From Dyadobacter frigoris (GTDB lineage Bacteria > Bacteroidota > Bacteroidia > Cytophagales > Spirosomataceae), in contig NZ_SZVO01000022.1 in NCBI RefSeq assembly GCF_005280585.1, positions 58,342-122,341 of the forward strand: 64,000 bases of DNA. The letters are read 5' to 3'. The first letter of the stretch is position 1, and every line of letters begins with the position of its first letter. Below are positions 17,747-26,667 of this stretch, piece by piece. A model generated the notes under the pieces. It saw only the letters and a list, made by a program, of their open reading frames with translations, made no database searches and was not told the origin of the DNA. The translations under genes and the position numbers were made by a program.

Positions 17747-17770
17747 CTGAGTAATTCAGCAAAGTTTTTT
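17740..17770 (+). terminator. Intrinsic terminator of the SDR gene, overlapping the tetR promoter
   Basis: An 11-bp perfect stem (AACTTTGCTGA / TCAGCAAAGTT) with loop GTAAT is followed by a T-run to 17770. It lies 41 bases after the SDR stop and 6 bases before the tetR ATG. RNA initiated from the -7 box would lack the left arm and so escape termination. Confidence 0.75.
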
Positions 17771-17775
17771 CCATT

Positions 17776-18357
17776 ATGGCACGTACAAAAGAATTCGATC
17801 AGGAAGCGATTTTAGATAAAGCCGTTGATCTTTTTTGGTATAAGGGATATCATGCTTCTTCCATGCAGGATGTAGTGGATGCGCTCGGACTTAGCAGATC
17901 AAGTATTTATGATACGTTTGGCGATAAACGTAAGTTGTACATCGCCGCTTTGGAAAGGTACCGGGCACAGGCGGCAGGCGGGTTAATTGATATGGTTAAT
18001 CAGTCAAAAAATACAATGGTTTCCCTGGAAGAAATTTTCAAGATGCTTGTCCACGACAGTTTTACAGACAAACTTCCAAAAGGCTGTTTCATGGTCAACA
18101 GTACCGTCGAACTGGCTCCGCACGATGAAGAAATTGATAAAATTGTACGTGAAAATATGCAGGATATTGAAAATGCATTCTTTCAGCTTATCCTAAAAGG
18201 CCAGGACTCCGGAGAAATTTCAAAAGATAAAAATCCGAGAGCCATTGCGCGGTTTCTGTTTAATACAATTTCAGGCTTGCGCATTGCCGCAAAATCCGGT
18301 GTGAAACAGGATATTTACAATGACATCGTCAGTGTTGCGCTTGGAGGAATTAAATAG
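17776..18357 (+). CDS. TetR/AcrR-family repressor of the SDR-tetR pair
   Basis: This 193-residue protein has the N-terminal HTH in the usual place (AILDKAVDLFWYKGYHASSM, then LGLSRSSIYDTFGDKRKLY) and a helical ligand domain with KGCFMVNSTVELAPHDEEID, which resembles the YcdC/TetR_C_16-like branch seen beside oxidoreductase genes. The operator set around the SDR and tetR starts shows that it most likely represses both genes until an inducer binds. Confidence 0.9.
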   Translation: MARTKEFDQEAILDKAVDLFWYKGYHASSMQDVVDALGLSRSSIYDTFGDKRKLYIAALERYRAQAAGGLIDMVNQSKNTMVSLEEIFKMLVHDSFTDKLPKGCFMVNSTVELAPHDEEIDKIVRENMQDIENAFFQLILKGQDSGEISKDKNPRAIARFLFNTISGLRIAAKSGVKQDIYNDIVSVALGGIK

Positions 18358-18359
18358 AA

Positions 18360-18397
18360 TATCCGGACTATCCCAGTCATTTTCAATAGTCCGGATA
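18360..18397. terminator. Bidirectional hairpin between tetR and the convergent serine hydrolase
   Basis: TATCCGGACTAT and ATAGTCCGGATA form a perfect 12-bp stem with a 14-base loop, in the 43-base gap between two convergent stops. It is followed by ctttta on the + side. It probably ends both transcripts. Confidence 0.7.
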
Positions 18398-18400
18398 CTT

Positions 18401-20068
18401 TTATTTCTTCCTAAGTAAATTACCTTCTCTTAAAATTTCAAGCATTTGTGAATGATACGAAAACGCCTTTTGCAAATCGTTTTGGTCATAGACTACATTG
18501 TCAAGGACAATAATGCTTGTTTTTGTTTTAGGAAAATAAAAATCCATTGAAATAAAACCGGGTGTGAAACCTGTTTGCCCGAGCTGTAAAATGCCGTCTT
18601 TGGTGTCGTGGGTAATGCCGTAGCCATATTCAACCCTTCCAAAAATGGGATGATTTCTTATCGCTTCCGGCTTTTTGGAAATCATTAAACGGTACGTTTT
18701 CTGAGATAAAAGTTTTCCTTCATGCAGACAGTTATTCCATAGAAGCAAATCGTGCGCCGTTGATATGAACGAGCCGGCGGCCACATAGTTTTCAAATGTC
18801 CTGTTTTCAACCGTAAGTTTTTTATTCTTCTCTTCTGTATAACCGCTGACAAGATTGTGATACCGTTTCACATCCGGATGAAACGTATTGTACATTTTAC
18901 ATTCTTTAAAAAGTGCGGCTGACAAAGAAGCGAAAGATTTACCCGATGTCTTTTCAATAATTCTTGCCAGCAGATCATAGCCAATCTGAGAATAAGAGTA
19001 TTTTGTACCTGGTTTAAAATCAAGCGGTTTGTCTAATGAGGAGATTCCGTTCATATGTGTTAAAAGCTGATCCACAGTAACGGAATCGGCCCACGACTGC
19101 GTTAATTCAGGCAGATAATTGTGAATCGGAACATTCAGTTGAACACGGCATTTTTCATATTCTTTCAGCAGTAAAACGGCTGTAAATTGTTTACTGACTG
19201 AACCGATCACAAACTGGTCATCAAATTTCAGAGGCTTCTTTTTTCCAATATCTGAGAAGCCCTTAACCTTGGCATATTTGGTAAAACCATTTTTAGAAAT
19301 TAGGACAATTCCGTTGAAAGGCTTTTTGGAAGAAGAAGAAATCAAAGAGTCAATTCTTTCGACCGTGCCGGTTTTTGTGCCCTTAACAGATTTTCCTATC
19401 GTCGCATTTTCCCGAACAGGTTTAATTCCGTAACCCTGTTTAGCCCATTTAGCGGATGGTTCAAGCCATTCCGGTAAAGCTTTAAACAGAAAACCATGTT
19501 TCAATCCTGTATTTAATTCAATCTCTTCAAACCGGCTAACGGTATTCCCCGATTTCAATTTTACGTTTTCGCACGACTGACCGATACTATCACTTTTTTC
19601 ATAGATCGATAAAATGTTTCCGCTAAAATTATTCTCCGGAATTTTGATAATATCTTCCTCCGCGCAGCTTCCTATGAAAACATAATTTATATCCTTGTTC
19701 TTTATTGTACATGAAACAAACTGAGCGATATACCCACCTTTTGAAGTTCCAATAACTGTAATCAGGCCTGCTTTTACTCCTTTCGTCAACAAGCTGTCAA
19801 TTTGCATTGTTACTTTCAGAGCATATGTTTTGGCATCGGTATTTGGGGGACGTTTCTCACTGATTACCACAAAATTTTCCTTTGTATAATAGTCCAGAAT
19901 TTCATGATATTCTGCTATTCCATAGTCAGGATGTTTAGCGCTCAAATCATTTTCTTCAACGAATTTATTATGAAGAAAAAAAATATAATGTTGAGCGAAA
20001 ACAAAATTTGAACAAAGTGAAAAACAAGAAACAAGAATAAATTTTTTAAGGTGTGAAGTTATTTTCAT
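18401..20068 (-). CDS. Secreted two-domain serine hydrolase: alpha/beta-hydrolase-like domain plus class C beta-lactamase-like domain
   Basis: This 555-residue protein has a Sec signal (ILVSCFSLCSNFVFA, cleavage near 25). Residues about 27-205 look like an alpha/beta hydrolase: VIGTSKGGYIAQF puts a nucleophile at S109 in a GxSxG-like elbow, an acid is possible at D160, and the His is likely H191 (GLKHGF). Residues about 235-550 are a beta-lactamase/PBP-like domain with SVSK (S290, K293), YSQ in the Tyr motif position (KYSYSQIGYD) and GQTG (LQLGQTGFTPGF) in place of the KTG box. Class C-like domains in such proteins are usually esterases or peptidases, not resistance enzymes. Two candidate active sites in one chain are unusual. 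The gene is convergent with tetR and stands alone. Confidence 0.82.
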   Translation of the reverse strand: MKITSHLKKFILVSCFSLCSNFVFAQHYIFFLHNKFVEENDLSAKHPDYGIAEYHEILDYYTKENFVVISEKRPPNTDAKTYALKVTMQIDSLLTKGVKAGLITVIGTSKGGYIAQFVSCTIKNKDINYVFIGSCAEEDIIKIPENNFSGNILSIYEKSDSIGQSCENVKLKSGNTVSRFEEIELNTGLKHGFLFKALPEWLEPSAKWAKQGYGIKPVRENATIGKSVKGTKTGTVERIDSLISSSSKKPFNGIVLISKNGFTKYAKVKGFSDIGKKKPLKFDDQFVIGSVSKQFTAVLLLKEYEKCRVQLNVPIHNYLPELTQSWADSVTVDQLLTHMNGISSLDKPLDFKPGTKYSYSQIGYDLLARIIEKTSGKSFASLSAALFKECKMYNTFHPDVKRYHNLVSGYTEEKNKKLTVENRTFENYVAAGSFISTAHDLLLWNNCLHEGKLLSQKTYRLMISKKPEAIRNHPIFGRVEYGYGITHDTKDGILQLGQTGFTPGFISMDFYFPKTKTSIIVLDNVVYDQNDLQKAFSYHSQMLEILREGNLLRKK

Positions 20069-20175
20069 TGGCCAATTAAAGATTGTTAAGTGGCGATAAA
20101 GTTAAACTCAGTTGCAACAACTTTCCTAAGAAGCCTTCTGATTATTTGAGAATTATTAAATTAAAATCTATGGTT

Positions 20176-20583
20176 TCAATCCTGAATTTCAGCGCGCCTC
20201 GTGCGAATAATGTTTACTACCAAAACAATCTGGCCGAATACCCAAAGGCCTGCTGCAATGATTGCCATCAAAGTTACAGTTTGTATATCCTCGCTGGGTT
20301 TAAGTACAAATATCAAAAGAGGAATCACGGTCAATACGTAATGAACATAACCTAACGGATTTTGCAAAGACCATGCAAACCTGGCGCAGGCAAAATATAT
20401 TGCGAAACATGCAATACAAATCAGAGACAATAACTGGGCGAAAAATTTTTGAGAAAAGACGTAATAAGTATCGTACAGATGAATAGAAATATCCGATTTA
20501 AAAAATAAAAAATTGGCCAGTGAAATAAGAAAAGCCGTTGCAACGAAAAGTGTCTGGGGTTTGATAAATTTTTGTTCCTTCAT
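20176..20583 (-). CDS. Small 4-TM membrane protein of unknown function
   Basis: This 135-residue protein has four predicted membrane helices (about residues 11-28, 46-68, 77-93 and 103-125). The segment ISIHLYDTYYVFSQ resembles the HDTYYVV loop of haem-copper oxidase subunit I, and GYVHYVLTVIPLLIF recalls the helix that follows it, but the protein is far too short to be an oxidase and lacks the metal-binding His set. It lies 58 bases downstream of the metallophosphoesterase start-to-stop unit's right neighbour boundary on the same strand and may have its own promoter. Confidence 0.6.
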   Translation of the reverse strand: MKEQKFIKPQTLFVATAFLISLANFLFFKSDISIHLYDTYYVFSQKFFAQLLSLICIACFAIYFACARFAWSLQNPLGYVHYVLTVIPLLIFVLKPSEDIQTVTLMAIIAAGLWVFGQIVLVVNIIRTRRAEIQD

Positions 20584-20641
20584 TTCGGAATATCAACAGA
20601 GGTGAAATTTTATAAACTTATTGTAAAATTTTTCAATCAAA

Positions 20642-23600
20642 TTAAAACCAGAATCCTACCTGAAATGCAATTCTGGGCTTCTCTTCCTGTTTTTCTTTTG
20701 GAATGAATGCGCCGACTGACAAGGTAAGAATATCGACCGGAGCCACCCAAATTCCTCCGCCATAGCTATAATGCCAGTCTTTATTCGGGTCATTGTCAAG
20801 CCAGACACGGCCATAATCAAAACTACCAAAAATACCATAAGTCAATGGTAATGTTGGATTTACGCTATTCCCCAATCTCACCCGTAAATCGTTGGAATGC
20901 CATACACTGCTTTTGCCGTAAAACCGCTGCGTACGATATCCACGTAGCCCCTGATTTCCGCCAATGGTTGGCATCTGGAAAAACTCATATCCTTTCCCAA
21001 AATTCAAACCCGTTCCGATCTGTGAAGCAAAGATGATATTTTCCTTTGTATCCAGACTGAAATAAAACGCAATCTGCGCTTTCAGACCTGAAAAGCTCTT
21101 ATCTTCTTTCAGGTTTTTGGTATAATTCAATCCGGCGTTGAAACGTAATCCGGAATGTGGAGAAAAGATATTGTCAACGCTGCTGAAATTAAACAAAAGC
21201 TGGCCGCCACTGTAATATTTCGTTTTGAAAACGTCATCACTCAGCTGGTTCGCGTCACTGGTAATAAATCTTCCGGCTGTGGACTGCACATCTGAAACTT
21301 CAAAAACAGGCCCTAATGTGACAAAACCGCTATTTCCTGCAAAATGTTTTTTGATAGCCGGATACACATGAAAAGCACTTTGGCGCACCCGGTAAAAATT
21401 GGGATTATCAACCGGTCGTTCTGATGTATTTCCTAAACCTGCATAATTGAACGCATAAGCCGGACCGTGATAATAAGTATCCAGATAAAAGTCAAAACTC
21501 TTGAAAGCATTCAGATAATCACCTGTATAATAAAGCTTAACCGCTTTTGTAGCAAAAGAATAACTTCCGCCAAACCGTTGCTGAGATGCGTAAGGCTCTT
21601 TTTTGAAACCGTATTTAATCATATTAAAATTAGCACCCACCAAAATACCATCATCCGGATTATAGCCGACAATTGGAAGCGGAACCGTAATGTCATAATC
21701 ACTTTCCGCGCTCCTGCGGTCATACACATTGTACCTGTAAAGAGAAGTCCGTTTGTCTTTCGTTTCCGGCCCGGCATTTATTTTATTCTTACCCAGATCA
21801 TCATAAACAATCGTTTTTTTACCGCCGCCACGCACAATGGAGCCGTCCGTAAAAATGTCTTTCCCGGTTCCGCCAATTAATCTTACCTTAATTCCTTTGC
21901 TGACATCACCCGTTACGATAAATTCGTCATCGTCCCCATTGCCATAAACGTTGATTGTTTTGGTGATTTGATTATCAAAAACACGTCTGTAATTCTGTTG
22001 TTTAATTTCGCCTTTTTTATTGAGTTCCGAAACCGTTACCCGCGTGTGCTGGTCGTCAATGCGCTCTACTTCAAATCTTTCATTTTCTTCGGTTCCAATC
22101 ACATTTACCGATTCACTTACAAATTCGTAATGTTTTCGGGCCAGTTCCAGTAAATTATCACGTCTTGTTTTTATACTTTTAATCACAAGTGGCGCTGCCA
22201 TTTCACGGGCTTTATCCGGCCAATCGGTGAAAGCATTTTCAATAACTTCATCCGTCATATTTTTCTGAACGTACCGAACCTGCTCTTCCCAATCTTCCCA
22301 GCTGAGCGAATTCAGGAAAGTGCGGTCATACAAACGCGCACTCCAGGTTGTCCATTTCATACTTGGTACTTCCGGACCGTAAACCTGCAACTGACGCAGA
22401 AATGGCATGGTTAGTCTCGCTGCATTTGTAAAAAGTCCGTCATATTTTGAAAGCGCCTGATCTCGGTCACGTGGAATCGGGCGGTACAAGTTTGTTCCAT
22501 CCGGCTGTTTTATGTCCGCCCACGTCCATTGATCATCATGACGATCCCAATCTCCGATAATAATATCCAGAAAACGGGTTTTCAACGCCCACTTTTCGTC
22601 AACCTTGTATTTATTACTTTCAAGAATATTTTCAAGCAAATCAGGCGTACTGATAATCTTATCCGCGTTACCAAAAAATGCTGCATCTTTCCATTTTTTA
22701 CCATCCGGACGCTCTTCTACCAAACTCAAACTGCCCCCAAAAACCTGGTTAAAGTCCCCTAATGCAGGCTGTGAAGGAACATAATAGATCTTTGGATTGG
22801 TATGATAAACCTGAATCGCATCGGCCAGTTTTGGTATGGCCAGTGGCGCAAATGGAAGTGTGGAAAGGAAATTTTCCTGAGCCAGAAACTGCGCCGCAAG
22901 CATTTTATTAAAAGGATATGGCAAAAAGCGGCTGACATCTTTTGTCATATCCCGCAGCACATATTCCTTCCCGTCGCCTCCGCGAACCCGCAGCGAATTT
23001 GTCTGATTTCCCCCACCTTGTTTGACAGGAATAACACCACCCTGATATTTGTCAAAATCAAGCACCGGGAAAGGATATTTGTTCAGATACAGATTCCTGT
23101 GATGCGCTCCAAAAAAAAAATTGTGAAAACTTTTAACCGGTTTTATTTCGTTTTTCAGTACAAAACGGGTCGTACTGTCCTGATGTTCTTCGTATTCTTT
23201 ATAAGCAATTGTCGGCTCTTCTTTAATTACCGGAAGCTTGTCTTTTATCTTTTTCTGATAAACCATTTTGGCACTTTTCCCGTGCTCATCCACTTCCCAA
23301 TATTGCACCCAGGTTTCACCGCCTTCATAAAAAGAAAGCGTGCTGTAACCCAAAGCCGTGGAAGCAAATTGTGAGCCTTTGCCCATACCAATCGGACTGT
23401 TTTTAGAGCCACTTCCGCTTACTATAAATTCCTGCCCGTCGTTTTCGATAAATTGTAACGCATGTTCATGACCGCTGGCAAAAATGAAATTCCCGTTTTT
23501 CCTCGCCGCGGCCAGTATCCCGTCACGCATATCCTTGTAAAGTTTGTTATGCGTATCCTGGCGCGAGCCAATTGTTCCTCTGAAAAGTGCGCTCAAACTT

Positions 23601-24433
23601 CCTATTCCCGGAAGTGGAATGTACAAATTCGGATTCATTTCTGTAAGCGGAAAAATGTGCTGCTTGATTGTAAATTTCCCACCATGCGGACCATACGTAA
23701 ATGGCGGATGGTGCATCGCGATCACCACATTCTTATTCCGGTATTTACGGATCACATTTTCAAAAATGAATTTGAAAGTGGCCCTGTTTTTAATTTCGCA
23801 GCCATCATTAATTTTGGTATCCTTGTCCCAATCGCTAAGCCACCATTGAGAATCCACAACGATAACGACCACATTATCATTAAGTTCTATCACTTCCGGG
23901 CCAGAACAGCCGTCCTGCGGAAGAAAATAATGTTCATAATCATCTTTATCTGTTTTCCCTCTTCTTGTATTCAGATAAGATTCAATAAAATTCTCCTGAC
24001 GTTTTAGCCCTTTTCTCCCCCATCCCCGCCAGTCGTGGTTTCCGGGAATAAAAAATGGCCTTCCCTTAAAATCATCCAGCGTTTCGAGCTGAGAAGTTAT
24101 CCGGTATTCGGCCACTTTTCTTTTGGCCGAATCATCCGAAGGCGGCATACCATACTCGTAAATATTATCTCCCAAAAATAAAGCTGAGCTATTTTTGGAC
24201 TCTTTGGCAAGTTTTTCTTTCAGATAGAGAAGTACAGGCGCTTTATTTTCAGGTTTGTCGTTTCCCGCATCTCCTACGAGGTACATTGTATGTTTCAAAA
24301 CAAGATCAGGAGCCGGGGCACTTTGTTCCCAGCTTTTCCCTTCTTTCGAATATTGCAGTTTTTTGTAACTGGAACAGGAAGAAATAATGACCAGCGCAAC
24401 TATATAGAATATTGAGGAGATTTTTAATTTCAT
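20642..24433 (-). CDS. Metallophosphoesterase fused to a BamA/TamA-like outer-membrane barrel (lipoprotein)
   Basis: This 1263-residue protein has a lipoprotein signal with Cys20 in the lipobox (IISSCSS). A calcineurin-like phosphoesterase domain follows: GDAGND (54-59), FLGDN (86-90), PGNHDW (130-135), AMHHPPFTYGPHGGK and ASGHEHAL, giving the full set of Asp, Asn and His metal ligands. The middle (about 430-900) is an uncharacterised region with beta-rich repeats. The last 300 residues form a surface-antigen barrel with IGGNQGLRGYRTQRFYG about 100 residues before the end and a terminal Phe (FQVGFWF). It is probably an outer-membrane phosphatase, with the catalytic domain tethered to its own barrel. 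The SdiA-regulated-type lipoprotein gene lies 26 bases upstream and is probably cotranscribed. Confidence 0.88.
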   Translation of the reverse strand: MKLKISSIFYIVALVIISSCSSYKKLQYSKEGKSWEQSAPAPDLVLKHTMYLVGDAGNDKPENKAPVLLYLKEKLAKESKNSSALFLGDNIYEYGMPPSDDSAKRKVAEYRITSQLETLDDFKGRPFFIPGNHDWRGWGRKGLKRQENFIESYLNTRRGKTDKDDYEHYFLPQDGCSGPEVIELNDNVVVIVVDSQWWLSDWDKDTKINDGCEIKNRATFKFIFENVIRKYRNKNVVIAMHHPPFTYGPHGGKFTIKQHIFPLTEMNPNLYIPLPGIGSLSALFRGTIGSRQDTHNKLYKDMRDGILAAARKNGNFIFASGHEHALQFIENDGQEFIVSGSGSKNSPIGMGKGSQFASTALGYSTLSFYEGGETWVQYWEVDEHGKSAKMVYQKKIKDKLPVIKEEPTIAYKEYEEHQDSTTRFVLKNEIKPVKSFHNFFFGAHHRNLYLNKYPFPVLDFDKYQGGVIPVKQGGGNQTNSLRVRGGDGKEYVLRDMTKDVSRFLPYPFNKMLAAQFLAQENFLSTLPFAPLAIPKLADAIQVYHTNPKIYYVPSQPALGDFNQVFGGSLSLVEERPDGKKWKDAAFFGNADKIISTPDLLENILESNKYKVDEKWALKTRFLDIIIGDWDRHDDQWTWADIKQPDGTNLYRPIPRDRDQALSKYDGLFTNAARLTMPFLRQLQVYGPEVPSMKWTTWSARLYDRTFLNSLSWEDWEEQVRYVQKNMTDEVIENAFTDWPDKAREMAAPLVIKSIKTRRDNLLELARKHYEFVSESVNVIGTEENERFEVERIDDQHTRVTVSELNKKGEIKQQNYRRVFDNQITKTINVYGNGDDDEFIVTGDVSKGIKVRLIGGTGKDIFTDGSIVRGGGKKTIVYDDLGKNKINAGPETKDKRTSLYRYNVYDRRSAESDYDITVPLPIVGYNPDDGILVGANFNMIKYGFKKEPYASQQRFGGSYSFATKAVKLYYTGDYLNAFKSFDFYLDTYYHGPAYAFNYAGLGNTSERPVDNPNFYRVRQSAFHVYPAIKKHFAGNSGFVTLGPVFEVSDVQSTAGRFITSDANQLSDDVFKTKYYSGGQLLFNFSSVDNIFSPHSGLRFNAGLNYTKNLKEDKSFSGLKAQIAFYFSLDTKENIIFASQIGTGLNFGKGYEFFQMPTIGGNQGLRGYRTQRFYGKSSVWHSNDLRVRLGNSVNPTLPLTYGIFGSFDYGRVWLDNDPNKDWHYSYGGGIWVAPVDILTLSVGAFIPKEKQEEKPRIAFQVGFWF

Positions 24434-24459
24434 ACCAAGTTAAGGTAAGTTCACCTAAA

Positions 24460-25320
24460 TTATTTACTTAACTTATTAAATTTCAAAATGTTACCTTCTG
24501 CAAAATCGTCTCCTTCATTGGAAATATAAAGATTACCGTCTTTGTCAAAAGCAATACCCTCGGGCTGAGTGAATATATTCCCATTGAGTGTCAGAGCTTG
24601 TTGAACCTTCCAGTTTTTGTCTGTTATTACCAATAATTTGTTAACAGCAGAGATAATATACCAGTCTTTTGAAAACGGATTTTGTGCCATTCCGGAAGGT
24701 CTGAAACCTCTTTCCACTTTTCCAGTCAATGCTTTTATTTCCTTTACGCTGATCTGAAATGGTCGGGGAACGGCAACACTGTCGCCGGTATGAAAAACAT
24801 ATCCTGTAATGCTTTTTTTTGAATCATCCTGCACACAGTTTTTACAAAGAACATACAGACTATCTGTATCTTCATTGCCATAAATGCTTTCATATTCACC
24901 TTTTGGCAATACCTTTTTCCATTCCCGGGTACTGTCAACTTCCTCATATGCAGATTCCCAAAACGGAAATGTATAAAGTGTTCCGTTACTTTTAAGCACC
25001 ACAACCCGGTCATTGATAATGGCCAGATCTTCATAATCCCCTTTTTTACCAAATTTGGCGTGATACTGCTTTTTTACACCCCAGGCGAGACGAAAAACTT
25101 TGCCTTCTTCATCCTGAATGGCATAAACCGTGTCAGGATTTCCTTTTTGAAAAGCAATTCCTGAAATTTCAAAAAGGCTTTCCGGCATGAAAAACTTTTC
25201 AGGACTTTCAAGATTGTAATCTTTCAAGGTTTGTTCATTTTCATGTGAATTTGAACAACCTGTAAAAAAAGTAGCTAGTAAAATGGCCGAAGCCAGTATT
25301 TTGTAAAAGTTATAGCTCAT
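24460..25320 (-). CDS. SdiA-regulated-type (YjiK-like) beta-propeller lipoprotein
   Basis: This 286-residue lipoprotein (lipobox Cys near residue 22, FFTGCSNS) has repeated propeller blades, for example LFEISGIAFQKGNPDTVYAI, KKGDYEDLAIINDRVVVLKS and FTQPEGIAFDKDGNLYISNE. The ISGIA, EDLA and PEGIAFD markers fit the SdiA-regulated/esterase-like phytase superfamily. It should sit on the periplasmic or outer face of the envelope. It is 26 bases ahead of the metallophosphoesterase/barrel gene, so the two probably work together on a phosphorylated substrate (inference). Confidence 0.8.
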   Translation of the reverse strand: MSYNFYKILASAILLATFFTGCSNSHENEQTLKDYNLESPEKFFMPESLFEISGIAFQKGNPDTVYAIQDEEGKVFRLAWGVKKQYHAKFGKKGDYEDLAIINDRVVVLKSNGTLYTFPFWESAYEEVDSTREWKKVLPKGEYESIYGNEDTDSLYVLCKNCVQDDSKKSITGYVFHTGDSVAVPRPFQISVKEIKALTGKVERGFRPSGMAQNPFSKDWYIISAVNKLLVITDKNWKVQQALTLNGNIFTQPEGIAFDKDGNLYISNEGDDFAEGNILKFNKLSK

Positions 25321-25390
25321 ATAAATTTAATTTCTGTCTGTGTTAATTTAACACCTGAAATCTTCATTCTTAATTAGTCCAGCCTCAAAT

Positions 25391-26623
25391 TTATTTCCCG
25401 AAAAACATCGAGGCAATCACAAATGAAACCACCGATGCGACAATCCCAAACATGAAAACGTTATAACCAACGCGCAACAATCTGTATTTTCTACCTAAAA
25501 CAACACCTTGGGAATACACATCTTTTGTCAAACTTCCGTATAAAAAATCGCGGTCGTTCATCATGGCCTGCATTCCGGCTGCGTAATCCGAGTAAGCCAT
25601 TCTGTAAAAATTACCGAAGAAAAGCAGATTGACTTTTTTGTCGGTTATATCCTGTTCTGTAAACGTTCCGTGTGGAATAGTGGGACGAGTTGCCAGTATT
25701 GAAAATACCATTGTAATCACACAAATCGTAAGCAGTAAAATCGTCGGAAATATCAGATACGCGTTATCTTCCAGTTTTCTAAGCAAAATACTCAGCAAAA
25801 CTGAAATAATAATCGAGGTCGTTGTGATCATAATATGTGCCTTATTATCAGCCATATCACTCAGTCTCTGGTGGTTATTTGAACTGATACGGAACATGGT
25901 TTCAATTCCCTTGTCCGGCCTGTCCGACTTTGCCTTTTTATCTTTATCCTCTTCTGTTTCTGATGCCATTTTTGTATCATCTATGTATTTAAGAAGATTA
26001 ATCGGCGGTTCCGGTTCTTTCACTTTTTCTGTTTCTTTATCTTTTAACTTCTGAATATTTCTCTTTTTCACCTCATCCAGCAAAGCCCGGCAATAATCAG
26101 TCTGGTACGTATGTGCTTCAAGAAACTCGATCGTATGTTTCCGCCAGTCCTTTTTATCAATTTTTTTGCCGGCCCCTATTTCCTTTTCTTTCCGCATCAA
26201 CTTGTTTTTTTCAACAAATCCATCCGTACCCAAATGGTACAAGTCAGCATCACAAACAATTTGCTGAAGAAATACCAATGGTTTTTGTGGAATGGTTGTC
26301 GCCAGAATACAGCCCTGAATCGCCAGAATTATCTCCTCCTTAACTTCCTGTTCTTCCAGATAAACCTTTGCAAGTTCAGCGCCACGCTGTTCATGTCCTT
26401 CCGCCCCGCCCGTGCAATAGCCAATATCATGAAACCAGGCAGCCGTTACCACCACAAAATTATCCTTATCATGCAGCTCGTAATGTTTCGAAATATCTAT
26501 TGCATGTTCAACAACTTCCTCCGTGTGCGTCAGATTGTGATAAATTAATTGTTCAATCTGCTGCGTTTTGAAAAAGTGTTTTACATGATGCTGAACATGT
26601 TCAAGGACCTTATCGTAATTCAT
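25391..26623 (-). CDS. HD-domain protein fused to a Pycsar-effector-type membrane domain (PycTM)
   Basis: Residues 1-200 of this 410-residue protein form an HD phosphohydrolase domain: H29/H33 (YHNLTHTEEV), H65-D66 (AAWFHDIGYC), H77 and a late Asp (CDADLYHL, 125-127). A charged linker follows. Residues about 242-408 (FRISSNNHQRLSDMADNKAH, then TM helices near 263-282, 289-310 and 385-407, with FFGNFYRMAYSDYAAGM between) match the DUF5706/PycTM domain, the membrane effector of Pycsar cyclic-pyrimidine defence. HD domains can hydrolyse nucleotides or cyclic nucleotides, so the fusion could sense and destroy a nucleotide signal (inference). The GAF-domain gene lies 44 bases upstream on the same strand, so they likely form an operon. 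No recognised cyclase is adjacent. Confidence 0.85.
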   Translation of the reverse strand: MNYDKVLEHVQHHVKHFFKTQQIEQLIYHNLTHTEEVVEHAIDISKHYELHDKDNFVVVTAAWFHDIGYCTGGAEGHEQRGAELAKVYLEEQEVKEEIILAIQGCILATTIPQKPLVFLQQIVCDADLYHLGTDGFVEKNKLMRKEKEIGAGKKIDKKDWRKHTIEFLEAHTYQTDYCRALLDEVKKRNIQKLKDKETEKVKEPEPPINLLKYIDDTKMASETEEDKDKKAKSDRPDKGIETMFRISSNNHQRLSDMADNKAHIMITTTSIIISVLLSILLRKLEDNAYLIFPTILLLTICVITMVFSILATRPTIPHGTFTEQDITDKKVNLLFFGNFYRMAYSDYAAGMQAMMNDRDFLYGSLTKDVYSQGVVLGRKYRLLRVGYNVFMFGIVASVVSFVIASMFFGK

Positions 26624-26667
26624 ATAATTATTTTAGATTTTCTGACATAGTAAGGAATTCAAAACTT

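Noticed and set aside
23462..24007. Open frame of 181 codons on the + strand
   Set aside because: It is antisense to the conserved phosphoesterase domain and looks like a shadow of that gene.
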